From an uncultured Bacteroidota bacterium (GTDB lineage Bacteria; Bacteroidota; Bacteroidia; Chitinophagales; Chitinophagaceae): 41,925 bases of DNA. Positions 1 through 8,633 of this stretch are shown one piece after another. The translations under genes and the position numbers were made by a program. Where the stretch lies: positions 1-41,925 of the forward strand of contig CAIYLW010000004.1 of NCBI GenBank assembly GCA_903927185.1. Reading direction: 5' to 3'. A model generated the notes under the pieces. The model did not search any database and was not told the DNA's origin. It was given only the letters and a program-made list of their open reading frames with translations. Position 1 is the first letter of the stretch. Each line of letters opens with the position of its first letter.

Positions 1-35
1 ATATATATATAATGTAAATATAACTGATTAGCAAT

Positions 36-1091
36 CTAATTAATCGAGGTGCGTTCATCCAAAGTAAATCCGATGCTAGTACCTACATCTAATTTACTTC
101 TTACATGCATGGTTTGACCATGGGCTTCTATGATATGTTTACAGATAGCTAAACCAAGGCCAGTGCCACCAACATCCCTGCTTCTTCCCCGATCAGTTCG
201 ATAAAAACGTTCGAAAATTCGAGGTAAGTGATCTTCACTAATACCAATTCCATCATCACTAAATTCAATTAAAACCAAACGCCCATCAGTCCTATAAATA
301 CTTGCTACAATACTTCCATCTTGCTTTCCATACTTAGTAGCATTCTCTAAGAGGTTCATCACGACTTGTCTGATTTTTTCTTTATCTGCATAAACAGTTA
401 CTGGGGCTTCACAACCTTTTTTTATGCTTGTCTTAATATTCTTTGAGGAAGTTTTGATAGAAAGGGTTTCGTAAATTTCTTTGATTAAATCTTGTATAAC
501 AAAAGGTCCTTTGTTTAAGGGCTGTTCACCACTTTCTAGTCGAGAAATTTCATCAAGATCTTCTGCCAGGTTAACCATCCTGTCTACATTTTTTGCAGCA
601 TTTTCTAAGAATCTGCGGTTAACCTCAGGATTATCTATGGCGCCACTTAATAAAGTATCAACATAACCTTGAATGGCAAAAATGGGTGTTTTAAATTCGT
701 GTGAAAGATTCTGCAAAAACTCTTTTCGGTAAGCTTCGTTGGTCTTTAAAAGTTCTATTTCCGCTTTACGTTGCTCTGCCCATTTTTCTACATCTTCTCT
801 AACTTCATCGATACTTTTTTGTGGAAGGATATACTTGTAATATGTCTCCTCCCTTTTATTGGCTTTGGTTTGATAAATGAACTTATATATCAGTTTTATC
901 TTACGATAGATAAACCATTCCAGTACAAATTGAAATAAAAGATAAGTTCCTAAAAAAGTGATGAGGAAGGCTATTAAAGTGATAGTCCAATTCGAACTAA
1001 CAAGCCCGAAACCCAATGATATCGGGACGGTCAGTACCAATGAAGTAAATGCTGATAACTGTTTAGGACTAAGATTCTTAGGATTGAGCAT
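36..1091 (-). CDS. Sensor histidine kinase, PhoR-like, with no periplasmic sensor domain
   Basis: Membrane histidine kinase that should autophosphorylate and pass phosphate to the response regulator encoded just upstream. Two hydrophobic segments (about residues 13-32 and 36-58) are separated by only a few residues, so there is essentially no extracytoplasmic domain. A linker, partly charged and helical, leads to the HisKA domain with phospho-acceptor His131 in NLSHEFKTP. The ATPase domain has the N box around Asn250 (NLLENATKYG), a G1 box DDGIGI (279-284) and a G2 box GGTGLGLAI (308-316). No HAMP or PAS domain is evident. It follows the regulator by about 70 nt on the same strand, so the two are likely cotranscribed. 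Family resemblance is to the PhoR/PhoB group; the signal is unknown. Confidence 0.93.
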   Translation of the reverse strand: MLNPKNLSPKQLSAFTSLVLTVPISLGFGLVSSNWTITLIAFLITFLGTYLLFQFVLEWFIYRKIKLIYKFIYQTKANKREETYYKYILPQKSIDEVREDVEKWAEQRKAEIELLKTNEAYRKEFLQNLSHEFKTPIFAIQGYVDTLLSGAIDNPEVNRRFLENAAKNVDRMVNLAEDLDEISRLESGEQPLNKGPFVIQDLIKEIYETLSIKTSSKNIKTSIKKGCEAPVTVYADKEKIRQVVMNLLENATKYGKQDGSIVASIYRTDGRLVLIEFSDDGIGISEDHLPRIFERFYRTDRGRSRDVGGTGLGLAICKHIIEAHGQTMHVRSKLDVGTSIGFTLDERTSIN

Positions 1092-1163
1092 TAGGATTTT
1101 GCTATTCTTATTTTTAAGTCAGCAGATGCTAAGTTAAACAGCATTATGTACTTTGTCAAAGTT

Positions 1164-1847
1164 CTAGTTATCAAACTTATACCCAACCCCTTTAACAGTG
1201 GTGATACAGTCGATTCCCATTTTCTGCCTGATTTTTCTGATATGTACATCGATGGTTCGGTCGCCTACAATTACATCGTTTCCCCAAACTTGTGATAAGA
1301 TTTCGTTTCTTAGAAATACTCTTCCTGGGCGGGATGCCAATAAATATATTAATTCAAATTCTTTTTTTGCCAAAACCACATCAACATTATCAATAGTGAC
1401 CATAAATTTTACAGGATCGATATTGATATTTCCAATTGAGAGAGTTTTACTTTCATTAGGTTGTGAATTCATTCTTCTAAACAATGCATTCACCCGACTC
1501 ACCAATACCTTCGGGCTAATTGGTTTATTTACATAATCATCTGCACCTGATTCTAAACCTTTGATCTGAGAGGCTTCATCACTTAACGCAGTTAAGAAAA
1601 TAATCATTGTTTGTTGAAACATTGTTTGTGTTCGCAGGATATTGCAAACTTCGATGCCAGTTTTTTTAGGCATCATAATGTCTAGAATAATTAAATCGGG
1701 GTTGAGCTGTTTGGCCCTTTCAATTGCTTCATTGCCATCCTTAGCTGTATATATCTCGTAACCCTCTTTTAAAAGGTTATAACTGATGATTTCTAGAATA
1801 TCCGGTTCATCGTCTACAATCAAAATCCTTTTAGCTTTGCCTTCCAT
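1164..1847 (-). CDS. OmpR/PhoB-family response regulator
   Basis: Two-component transcription factor of 227 aa. The receiver domain (about residues 6-120) has the acidic pair Asp12-Asp13, the phospho-acceptor Asp56 (LIILDIMMP), the switch Thr in FLTALSDE and the conserved Lys in NKPIS. The winged-helix Trans_reg_C domain follows (about 130-226), with the typical end TTVKGVGYKFD. I start at the Met of MEGKAKRILIVDDEP; a 7-residue upstream extension is possible in frame, but the receiver domain begins right after this Met. A TAAATTTG promoter box lies 18 nt upstream. The histidine kinase gene follows on the same strand. Confidence 0.94.
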   Translation of the reverse strand: MEGKAKRILIVDDEPDILEIISYNLLKEGYEIYTAKDGNEAIERAKQLNPDLIILDIMMPKKTGIEVCNILRTQTMFQQTMIIFLTALSDEASQIKGLESGADDYVNKPISPKVLVSRVNALFRRMNSQPNESKTLSIGNINIDPVKFMVTIDNVDVVLAKKEFELIYLLASRPGRVFLRNEILSQVWGNDVIVGDRTIDVHIRKIRQKMGIDCITTVKGVGYKFDN

Positions 1848-1865
1848 CTTAACAGTTAATTTACA

Positions 1866-1873
1866 CAAATTTA
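1866..1873 (-). promoter_or_regulatory. Bacteroidota-type -7 box for the response regulator operon
   Basis: Read on the minus strand this is TAAATTTG, matching the TAnnTTTG -7 consensus of Bacteroidota sigma-70 promoters. It ends 18 nt before the regulator start codon. A TTG lies upstream at a shorter-than-usual spacing (14 nt), so the -33 element is uncertain. Confidence 0.45.
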
Positions 1874-1964
1874 ATTTTAATGTTTGGCAATTCAGCCTTT
1901 TCTCACTATTATGTTATTGTTAACTGTAATTGCTCATTCTTGAATTTTTAACTCGAAATGATAG

Positions 1965-1972
1965 TATTTTTG
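1965..1972 (+). promoter_or_regulatory. -7 box (TATTTTTG) for the exported His/Cys protein gene
   Basis: TATTTTTG matches TAnnTTTG. A TTG at 1940-1942 lies 22 nt upstream, a plausible -33 element. The box ends 14 nt before the ATG at 1987. A promoter inside the possible TTG-initiated extension argues that translation starts at 1987. Confidence 0.45.
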
Positions 1973-1986
1973 AATCATTCCGAGAC

Positions 1987-4146
1987 ATGAAGCAACTACA
2001 TCTTATATTGTTAGCCCTATTTTCCACAGTTACCCTGTTAGGTCAGTCAAATAAGGTATTTCCCCCTATTCCGGCCATGAGGCAATTGCACCATGAGTAT
2101 ATTATGGAGTCGCTTAAAAAGATCGATGCTTTCTATCTCCCTTCGAATCGTATAGAAAATCCGAATAAAATTGTGGCAGATAGTATGATTCAATCTATTC
2201 GAATGGGGATTGAGATCGATACCCTTATAAGCCAAAACGATAAGTATAAATGGTTGCGTAGTTATAATGAACTTTTAACTTCTTTTATTGATGCTTTAAA
2301 GCTAAAACAGATTACCCTTACAAAACTTATCCCTGCATTAAAAGCCTACAGTATTGCAATGCAATTAGAAATTGCTAATCAGTCTGTTTACACTGTTTTC
2401 TCCAATAATGAATTATCGATTTGCAATTTGTTAGTAAATAATTTTGGACTACAAAATAATACTGGATTAAATAAATCAAAAGACCTGATTGTTTGGAAAT
2501 ATTGTCAACAAAATCCTGAATATATTCTTGCTGAATTAACTAAAAAAGTAGATAATGAATTTGCAGATACCTTGATAATTAAGGCTGCATTGTATGACCC
2601 AGAAAAATTATATAACTATGCTGCAGCACCTAATGAACTAGGAAGAAAAATTCAATCGAGTAATCATCCACTTGTGAAGTTAATTGCTCAACTTTCTGTT
2701 ACAAAAACTGGCAGAATGTATTTCCCGTTTTTGGATAATTTATACCATGGAACAATTTCATTAGATTCTATAACAACAATACTAAACAACCCCAGCGAAG
2801 AAAGATATTTCAGGCTTTTAGTTTCTACTAGGATTGAATATATAAAACGAATGCATCTTGGCGATACGGCTCTGATGGTAAATGTTTTAACAGCTAAATT
2901 AAAGTTGAAGGCAATAGAATTATATATCAACGAAATTAATGGATTACATGAATTAAAAGACCTTAAAATAAGGTTCAAAAAATTGGATTCATTAAATGCA
3001 CAAGAGCTGTATTATTTAGCAGTAATGGGGGAGCAGGAAATGTATACTTCTAGTTTTGTAAGTGGTGTGTATCCTCGAATTTTTCAAAATATGCTTCATC
3101 CAAATTCCGATAGTTTAATGCTTTCAGTGAATGATGATTATTTTAAAAAATTCATAAAAATTGCCGCTACTTATAATACACTTGATGATCTATTAAAAAA
3201 AATGGATTCGGTTTCATCAGTAAAAAGAATGAAGAGTTTTGTAGATGGGTTAGAGCATAGTAATAATTTAGAAGATGCCGTGGATGTGGCTGATTCCTAT
3301 GCGAGTATTTATCAGCCTTCTTTGCGAACACTTATTTTACAAGAAGTTCAAAAAGAGTTAATTAGAAATAATGAATCTAAAAATAGCAGGGGCATTAAGA
3401 TTTATCAGTTGATGCAGGATCTGTTTTTATCCATCGATACTGCTAATCATATCGATTTAACTTCAAAATTTGGCATAGCTCCGGTTTACACTATGCCTTT
3501 AAAAAGGTTGCAGGATAGTTTAGGCAGAGTGGTGATGCAACTGTTTTTTTATGGGGATAAAGATGGTGCTAATATTTTTGGTGCTTTTGTGGAAGGATTT
3601 CAAAATGGTAAATGGAAAATAAGCTACAAACCTGAATGGGTAGAGATTTCTTCTAAAAAAGGAGTGCCAATTTCTATTTTTGCAAATCGTCCGCTCGATG
3701 CTCAAAAAGAACTGGATGAAAAGGCACAAATCAGCCTAAATAATTATTTGCTAGAGCAGCATTTTCAACCTTCAATAGTTATTCATCGTGGGCATAGTTA
3801 TTACCTAGCATCTACTATTGAAAAATTGGCATCTTCTGCCCAGTTAGTGATACTGGGTGGTTGCGGGGGATATCAGAATTTAAATGAGATATTAGAAATA
3901 TGTCCCGATGCTCATATCATCTCTACCAAGCAAATGGGTACAGGTGTGATTAATAAGGGACTCATCAATGAAATTAGTGAAAGACTAAGATTGGCACAAG
4001 ATCTTGACTGGCCTATTTTGTGGAATGATTTGGCAAAACAAATCACACTTCCAAAATTAAAAGAGGCATTTGAAGACTATATACCACCGCATAAAAATTT
4101 AGGAGCCATATTTATTATGGCTTTCAATAAAACGATGAAAGGATAA
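1987..4146 (+). CDS. Exported protein of unknown family with a C-terminal clan CD-like His/Cys pattern
   Basis: 719 aa. The ATG at 1987 gives a clean signal peptide (MKQLHLILLALFSTVTLLGQ), whereas the in-frame TTG at 1930 adds a charged extension. The long middle part is mostly helical and I do not recognise it. Near the C-terminus a hydrophobic strand leads to a His-Arg-Gly-His (His600, His603). A helix follows, then another strand ends in LVILGGCGGY with Cys626. This strand-His, helix, strand-Cys order resembles clan CD cysteine peptidases (caspases, gingipains, CHAT proteins). The His-Cys spacing (23-26 residues) is shorter than the roughly 33 of gingipains, so the activity is only inferred. 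The gene stands alone, divergent from the response regulator and convergent with the small acidic protein gene 5 nt away. Confidence 0.8.
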   Translation: MKQLHLILLALFSTVTLLGQSNKVFPPIPAMRQLHHEYIMESLKKIDAFYLPSNRIENPNKIVADSMIQSIRMGIEIDTLISQNDKYKWLRSYNELLTSFIDALKLKQITLTKLIPALKAYSIAMQLEIANQSVYTVFSNNELSICNLLVNNFGLQNNTGLNKSKDLIVWKYCQQNPEYILAELTKKVDNEFADTLIIKAALYDPEKLYNYAAAPNELGRKIQSSNHPLVKLIAQLSVTKTGRMYFPFLDNLYHGTISLDSITTILNNPSEERYFRLLVSTRIEYIKRMHLGDTALMVNVLTAKLKLKAIELYINEINGLHELKDLKIRFKKLDSLNAQELYYLAVMGEQEMYTSSFVSGVYPRIFQNMLHPNSDSLMLSVNDDYFKKFIKIAATYNTLDDLLKKMDSVSSVKRMKSFVDGLEHSNNLEDAVDVADSYASIYQPSLRTLILQEVQKELIRNNESKNSRGIKIYQLMQDLFLSIDTANHIDLTSKFGIAPVYTMPLKRLQDSLGRVVMQLFFYGDKDGANIFGAFVEGFQNGKWKISYKPEWVEISSKKGVPISIFANRPLDAQKELDEKAQISLNNYLLEQHFQPSIVIHRGHSYYLASTIEKLASSAQLVILGGCGGYQNLNEILEICPDAHIISTKQMGTGVINKGLINEISERLRLAQDLDWPILWNDLAKQITLPKLKEAFEDYIPPHKNLGAIFIMAFNKTMKG

Positions 4147-4151
4147 TTGTT

Positions 4152-4424
4152 TTATTGGTCTTCCCCGTCCCAATCTTCGTCAGCTTCATCTTCATCGAAT
4201 AATAATTCGTAAGCCAAAGCTTCTTCATCGGTTAACTCTTCGAGGATTTCAAAAATATGGTCGTCTTTTTTCCTCCAATAAGTTACTTCTTCTTCTGCGT
4301 CATGCAAGATCAAAAACATTGCTGCGCTTGTTTCAAGCATGGGTTGTACTAAAACAAGTTCTTCCCCTTCATTTTCTGTGAGGAGGTAATATCTGCCAAT
4401 AATGAGTTCTGAGTAGGTTGACAT
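4152..4424 (-). CDS. Small acidic protein of unknown function (DUF1292-like composition)
   Basis: 90 aa counted from the Met of MSTYSELIIGRYYLL; six more in-frame residues upstream are possible but less natural. It is strongly acidic, with a Glu/Asp-rich C-terminus ending DEADEDWDGEDQ and a central strand-rich part. Composition and length resemble the DUF1292 family of small acidic proteins, but no diagnostic motif decides this. It sits 70 nt downstream of the MBL-fold hydrolase gene on the same strand and may be cotranscribed with it. Its stop codon is 5 nt from that of the convergent exported protein gene, leaving no room for a terminator. Confidence 0.75.
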   Translation of the reverse strand: MSTYSELIIGRYYLLTENEGEELVLVQPMLETSAAMFLILHDAEEEVTYWRKKDDHIFEILEELTDEEALAYELLFDEDEADEDWDGEDQ

Positions 4425-4494
4425 AAAATCAATTTTGCACAAGTTCGTGCTTAATTAGTAAGTGGTGAAAACTATCTCATGATTGAATTATTAA

Positions 4495-5133
4495 TTATTG
4501 TAGAAAAGGGTTGTTTATTTTTTCATGACCAATTCTAGTAGGCCGGCCATGTCCAGAATAGACAATCGTTTCATCAGGAAGAGTAAATAATTGTTCACGA
4601 ATACTCTTTAATAATGTTTCAGAATCGCCCAATGGAAGATCGGTTCTGCCAATACTTTGAAAGAAAAGCACATCACCTCCAATTACAAAACCCTGTTTTG
4701 CACAATAAAAACAAAGACTTCCCGGAGAATGCCCTGGTGCTAAACGTAGCTCTAGCTGGTCTTTGCCTAGAAAAACGGTGTCGCCATGTTGCAAAAAGTG
4801 AAGTGGGCCGCTATAATTAGTAAAGGGCATTCCCCATTTTTCGCCCGAAATAGGGGCTAATGCCAGCATCTTTTCTTCATTTGGATGAATAAACAGTTCT
4901 AAATCATAAGTTTTGTGTACCCAGTCGTTTCCAAAAACATGGTCCAAGTGGCAATGAGTATTGATCAATTGAATTGGTTCCAATTGCTCGTCTTTTAGAA
5001 ACTTTTTTAACGTTTCTTGTTCCACACTGGAGTAACAACCAGGATCAATTATGATAGCTTTGTAATCATCGTTATATAGTACATAAGTGTTTTCCTGAAT
5101 GGCGCTGAATGTGAAAACTTTAACATGGATCAT
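4495..5133 (-). CDS. MBL-fold metallo-hydrolase, glyoxalase II-like
   Basis: 212 aa cytoplasmic protein of the metallo-beta-lactamase fold. The full metal-binding set is present: HxHxDH as His60, His62, Asp64 and His65 in NTHCHLDH; His135 in APGHSPGS; Asp154 in IGGDVLF; and His195 in YSGHGRPT. Length and motif spacing match the YcbL/GloB-like single-domain hydrolases, which cleave thioesters such as S-lactoylglutathione or related substrates. The longer C-terminal substrate domain of classical glyoxalase II is missing, so the exact substrate cannot be named. A small acidic protein gene follows on the same strand. Confidence 0.92.
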   Translation of the reverse strand: MIHVKVFTFSAIQENTYVLYNDDYKAIIIDPGCYSSVEQETLKKFLKDEQLEPIQLINTHCHLDHVFGNDWVHKTYDLELFIHPNEEKMLALAPISGEKWGMPFTNYSGPLHFLQHGDTVFLGKDQLELRLAPGHSPGSLCFYCAKQGFVIGGDVLFFQSIGRTDLPLGDSETLLKSIREQLFTLPDETIVYSGHGRPTRIGHEKINNPFLQ

Positions 5134-5210
5134 AATCTTAATTTTATGGTGCTTTTAAAGCTAAATGATTAATTTTAAAATACTAAAGTTCGGATATGCA
5201 TTTCAATAGA

Positions 5211-8200
5211 ATGAATAAGTGGTTTATTTTAATAGGCTTTCTTTTGCCTCTCTTTTCCATGTCGCAGGTCAACTCTGTATTATTTGGAAAAAACAGGGTT
5301 CAGCATAAAAAGTTCATTTGGAAGTTTTATCAGTCACCCAATTTTAACACCTATACATCTCAGGGTGGTGTTGAATTAGGCAAATTTGTTGCTCAAGTTG
5401 CTGAAGAAGAATTGCCTTCCATTGAGAACTTTACTGAATATTCCTTACAACGTCGCGCAAATATCGTGGTATATAATAATTATGACGATTATAAAAGTAG
5501 CAATATAGGATTAGGGATGGATTGGCAGAATTCGGGAGGGATTACTAAGCTGGTTAATAATAAGATTATTGTTTATTATGATGGAAATCATGAGCACCTA
5601 AAAAGAAGTATTCGAGAAGGGGTTGCTAAAGTTTTAACCGACAATTTATTATTTGGAGATGATATTGGAGAGTTCGCAAGTAATCAGGCTTTATTGGATT
5701 TGCCTAAATGGTTGGTTGATGGATATGTGGCGTATACAGCAGAACCTTGGAGTATAGAGAAAGATGATGCATTAAAGAGTGCCATGTTGGGCGGAGGGTA
5801 TAATTCATTTTATCAATTTGCATTTGATAAACCATTATTATCAGGTAATGCTTTTTGGTATTATTTCGGTGAAAAATATCGGAAGGAAAATATTACTTAC
5901 ATGCTTTACTTGTCGCGCGTGTATAAAAACTTAAACAGCGCTGCATTGCGTATCTGTAAAATTAAATTCAAAGAAGTACTGAGTGAATTTATGCAGTTTG
6001 AACAGGATAAATATATTAAGGATATTCGTGGTAGAAGGAACGCTCCCAAAGGACAATTGAATATCACAGAAGATATTACTAAAAACGATTATTTCAGGTT
6101 TCAAGCAAATCCTACCCCGAAAAGCAATTCCTATGCAGTAGTGGAATTTAAAAAAGGAATTTATAGTGTTAAGTATTTTGAAAATTTTTATGATTCAAAA
6201 ACACTTTTATCACTTGGAGTTCGAACTAATCAGGGCGATATCAATCCTAATTATCCAATCATGGCCTGGGATGGTAAGGGTAGTCGTTTATTGGTGATAT
6301 ATTGGCAAGATGGTAAGATTAAAATGTTTGTATACGATGCGATTGCTCATTATAAAAAATATAAACAAACCATAGAAGGATTAGACCAAGTGCTTGATGC
6401 ATCATTTATGTTGGATGCAAATACTTTGGTCTTGAGTGCGGTAAAGAATGGACATTCCGACATCTTCACTTATAAAATAGAGGAGAACAGATTGTTGCAA
6501 GTGACTAATGATGTTTACGATGATTTAGATCCAAGCTTTGTGGCTTTCCCAAACCGAACAGGAATTATTTTTTCATCTAATCGTCCCAATCCAAACGCAG
6601 TAAGCGCAGATACAGTGTTACCTGGTCGTCATCCATTTAATATTTATTTAATTGATGGCATGGGTGGTTCTAGTCAGTTCTCTCAATTAACCAATCAAAG
6701 CATTGGTAACGCACGTTCGCCAATGCAATACAATGGAACGCATTTTACTTTTGTTTCAGATCAAAATGGTATTAAAAATAGGTGGGCTGGATTTTTTGCC
6801 ACTGCGAGAAATGGGGTAGACACTTTATATTATATAGGCGATCAAGTATTGCATAATCCTTCCAACAGTGAATTTGATAGTACTCTTGTGGCATGGCGTA
6901 AAAACGAGCCAGATAGTGTTAGCTATTTCCAAGTATATAGAGATTCTACTTATACGTTTCCAATTACTAATTATCAGAGTTCTTTATTAGAAACCAGAAT
7001 CGCAGGTAATAATGGACAAGTAAGTGAAGTTCGTCAGGAAGGTGACTTTAAGTTTCTTTATAAATTAAAAGTTGATTCAATAGCATTAAAGAGGAGAAAT
7101 ATTAATGCTAAGCCAACTGATTATATGAAAAAGATTTTGGATGCTAAACGTGCAGCGGAAGGCAAAGCCATTTTCTATAATAATAAACAAGTAGTTGCAG
7201 CACCTACAAAAAAAGCCGATAGCGAAATTTTCCAATCTGAGTTTGCAGATGAAAAACAGGATACTATTGCCACAAAAAATTTAATTAAAAACGCAGTACG
7301 GGCTTCAACATTGAGTAAATCAAAGCTCTTCGATTATCGAATGAAATTTAGTAGTGATTATGTATTGGCGGGCTTTACCAATAATGTACTCATCAATAGA
7401 TATCAACCCTATACTGGAGGTTCAGGTCCTATTCAATTGAATAATGGGAATGATCTGAATTTGACTTTCCGAGTTGGAACAAGTGATTTATTTGAAGATA
7501 TCAAGTTTGTAGGAGGATTTAGATTTGGAACGAATCTAAAAGACAAAGATGTCTTTATGAGTTTTCAAAACTTTCGTAAGAGATTAGATTGGGGCTTTAC
7601 CTATTACAGGAGTAATGTTACCAATTTCTATCCTAGTAATTATAATAATGAATTATACACAAATCTTTTCCAGGCTAATTTTTCTTATCCTTTGAATGAA
7701 GTTAAAAGCCTTCGCGCAACGATAGCTTTGAGAACTGATCGTGGTGTATTAAGATCCTTTGATAATAATTCAGGCTTCCCAGATCCGGGTGCATTGTCGG
7801 TAAGAGATACTTTATCAAAATATGCACTAACCAGATTTGAATATGTGCATGACAATAGTATTAATCCAACACAAAATATTTGGAACGGTTTGCGTTTTAA
7901 AATATATATGGATGTAAATATGCCAGTGTATAATGCGGGTGCAGGTGCTGGAAAATTTAATTTTAATTTTGGAGTTGATGCACGTAGATACTTAAAAATC
8001 TATCGCAACTTTATTTGGGCAGGACGTGCTGCAGCAGATTTTTCTTGGGGTAATCAGAAGATGATTTATTATCTCGGGGGAGTCGATGGATGGATCGGAC
8101 CTAAATTCAATAACAATCCTCCGGCACCAGATCAAACCTATGCATTTCAAACTCTCGCGGTAAATATGCGCGGGTATAGTCAGAATATTGCAAATGGAAA

Positions 8201-8576
8201 CAATGCTTTTGTATTGAATAGTGAATTTAGATTACCTGTTTTTGCAACTCTCATTAACAGACCGATCAATAATGCATTCATACGCAATTTTCAGTTGATT
8301 CAATTCATCGATTTAGGTTCTGCATGGAATGGTAAATTCAATGGTATTTCAAGGCCGGGACAGTATATACAACAATTGGATGCTACAGGTTATCCTGTGA
8401 GTAATGTGGCTGTGCGGATTGATGCCGGTGGCCTTGGGCCATTTGCAGGTGGATATGGTTTTGGTGTTCGCAGTACTTTACTTGGATACTTTATGAAACT
8501 TGATGCAGCATGGCCTATGAAAGGCGTGTTTGTGGGAAAACCAGTATGGTATTTTGCACTAGGATTTGATTTCTAA
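5211..8576 (+). CDS. Outer-membrane fusion: degenerate peptidase-MA-like domain, PD40 propeller and C-terminal beta-barrel
   Basis: 1121 aa from the Met of MNKWFILIGFLLPLF, which starts a signal peptide; another ATG lies 15 nt upstream. Residues about 30-270 resemble the peptidase MA-like fold, with the LPKWLVDGYVAY segment (about 164-175) matching the family's PxWLxEGxAxY motif. The expected HExxH helix reads IREGVAKVL (about 133-141), so the zinc ligands are lost. PD40/TolB-type propeller repeats follow, clearest at about 436-460 (DLDPSFVAFPNRTG, then FSSNRP). The last 350 or so residues are aromatic and strand-rich like bacterial surface antigen (BamA-type) barrels and end in a terminal Phe (FALGFDF). 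The protein probably sits in the outer membrane. The DUF5686 gene follows 57 nt later on the same strand. Confidence 0.82.
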   Translation: MNKWFILIGFLLPLFSMSQVNSVLFGKNRVQHKKFIWKFYQSPNFNTYTSQGGVELGKFVAQVAEEELPSIENFTEYSLQRRANIVVYNNYDDYKSSNIGLGMDWQNSGGITKLVNNKIIVYYDGNHEHLKRSIREGVAKVLTDNLLFGDDIGEFASNQALLDLPKWLVDGYVAYTAEPWSIEKDDALKSAMLGGGYNSFYQFAFDKPLLSGNAFWYYFGEKYRKENITYMLYLSRVYKNLNSAALRICKIKFKEVLSEFMQFEQDKYIKDIRGRRNAPKGQLNITEDITKNDYFRFQANPTPKSNSYAVVEFKKGIYSVKYFENFYDSKTLLSLGVRTNQGDINPNYPIMAWDGKGSRLLVIYWQDGKIKMFVYDAIAHYKKYKQTIEGLDQVLDASFMLDANTLVLSAVKNGHSDIFTYKIEENRLLQVTNDVYDDLDPSFVAFPNRTGIIFSSNRPNPNAVSADTVLPGRHPFNIYLIDGMGGSSQFSQLTNQSIGNARSPMQYNGTHFTFVSDQNGIKNRWAGFFATARNGVDTLYYIGDQVLHNPSNSEFDSTLVAWRKNEPDSVSYFQVYRDSTYTFPITNYQSSLLETRIAGNNGQVSEVRQEGDFKFLYKLKVDSIALKRRNINAKPTDYMKKILDAKRAAEGKAIFYNNKQVVAAPTKKADSEIFQSEFADEKQDTIATKNLIKNAVRASTLSKSKLFDYRMKFSSDYVLAGFTNNVLINRYQPYTGGSGPIQLNNGNDLNLTFRVGTSDLFEDIKFVGGFRFGTNLKDKDVFMSFQNFRKRLDWGFTYYRSNVTNFYPSNYNNELYTNLFQANFSYPLNEVKSLRATIALRTDRGVLRSFDNNSGFPDPGALSVRDTLSKYALTRFEYVHDNSINPTQNIWNGLRFKIYMDVNMPVYNAGAGAGKFNFNFGVDARRYLKIYRNFIWAGRAAADFSWGNQKMIYYLGGVDGWIGPKFNNNPPAPDQTYAFQTLAVNMRGYSQNIANGNNAFVLNSEFRLPVFATLINRPINNAFIRNFQLIQFIDLGSAWNGKFNGISRPGQYIQQLDATGYPVSNVAVRIDAGGLGPFAGGYGFGVRSTLLGYFMKLDAAWPMKGVFVGKPVWYFALGFDF

Positions 8577-8620
8577 CGAGTATTAACTTTATTATAAGTT
8601 CAAAAAACTGATTCATCAGT

Positions 8621-8628
8621 TATCTTTG
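8621..8628 (+). promoter_or_regulatory. -7 box (TATCTTTG) directly upstream of the DUF5686 gene
   Basis: TATCTTTG matches TAnnTTTG. Only 5 nt separate it from the ATG at 8634, so the transcript would be leaderless or nearly so. The -33 region has a TTC about 19 nt upstream, a weak match. Confidence 0.45.
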
Positions 8629-8633
8629 GGCCA

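Noticed and set aside
1..35. AT-dinucleotide run at the left edge
   Set aside because: Ten bases of alternating AT at the window boundary are too short to call a repeat and have no context.
1930..1986. TTG-initiated extension of the exported His/Cys protein
   Set aside because: The ATG at 1987 starts a standard signal peptide, and a promoter box lies inside the extension.
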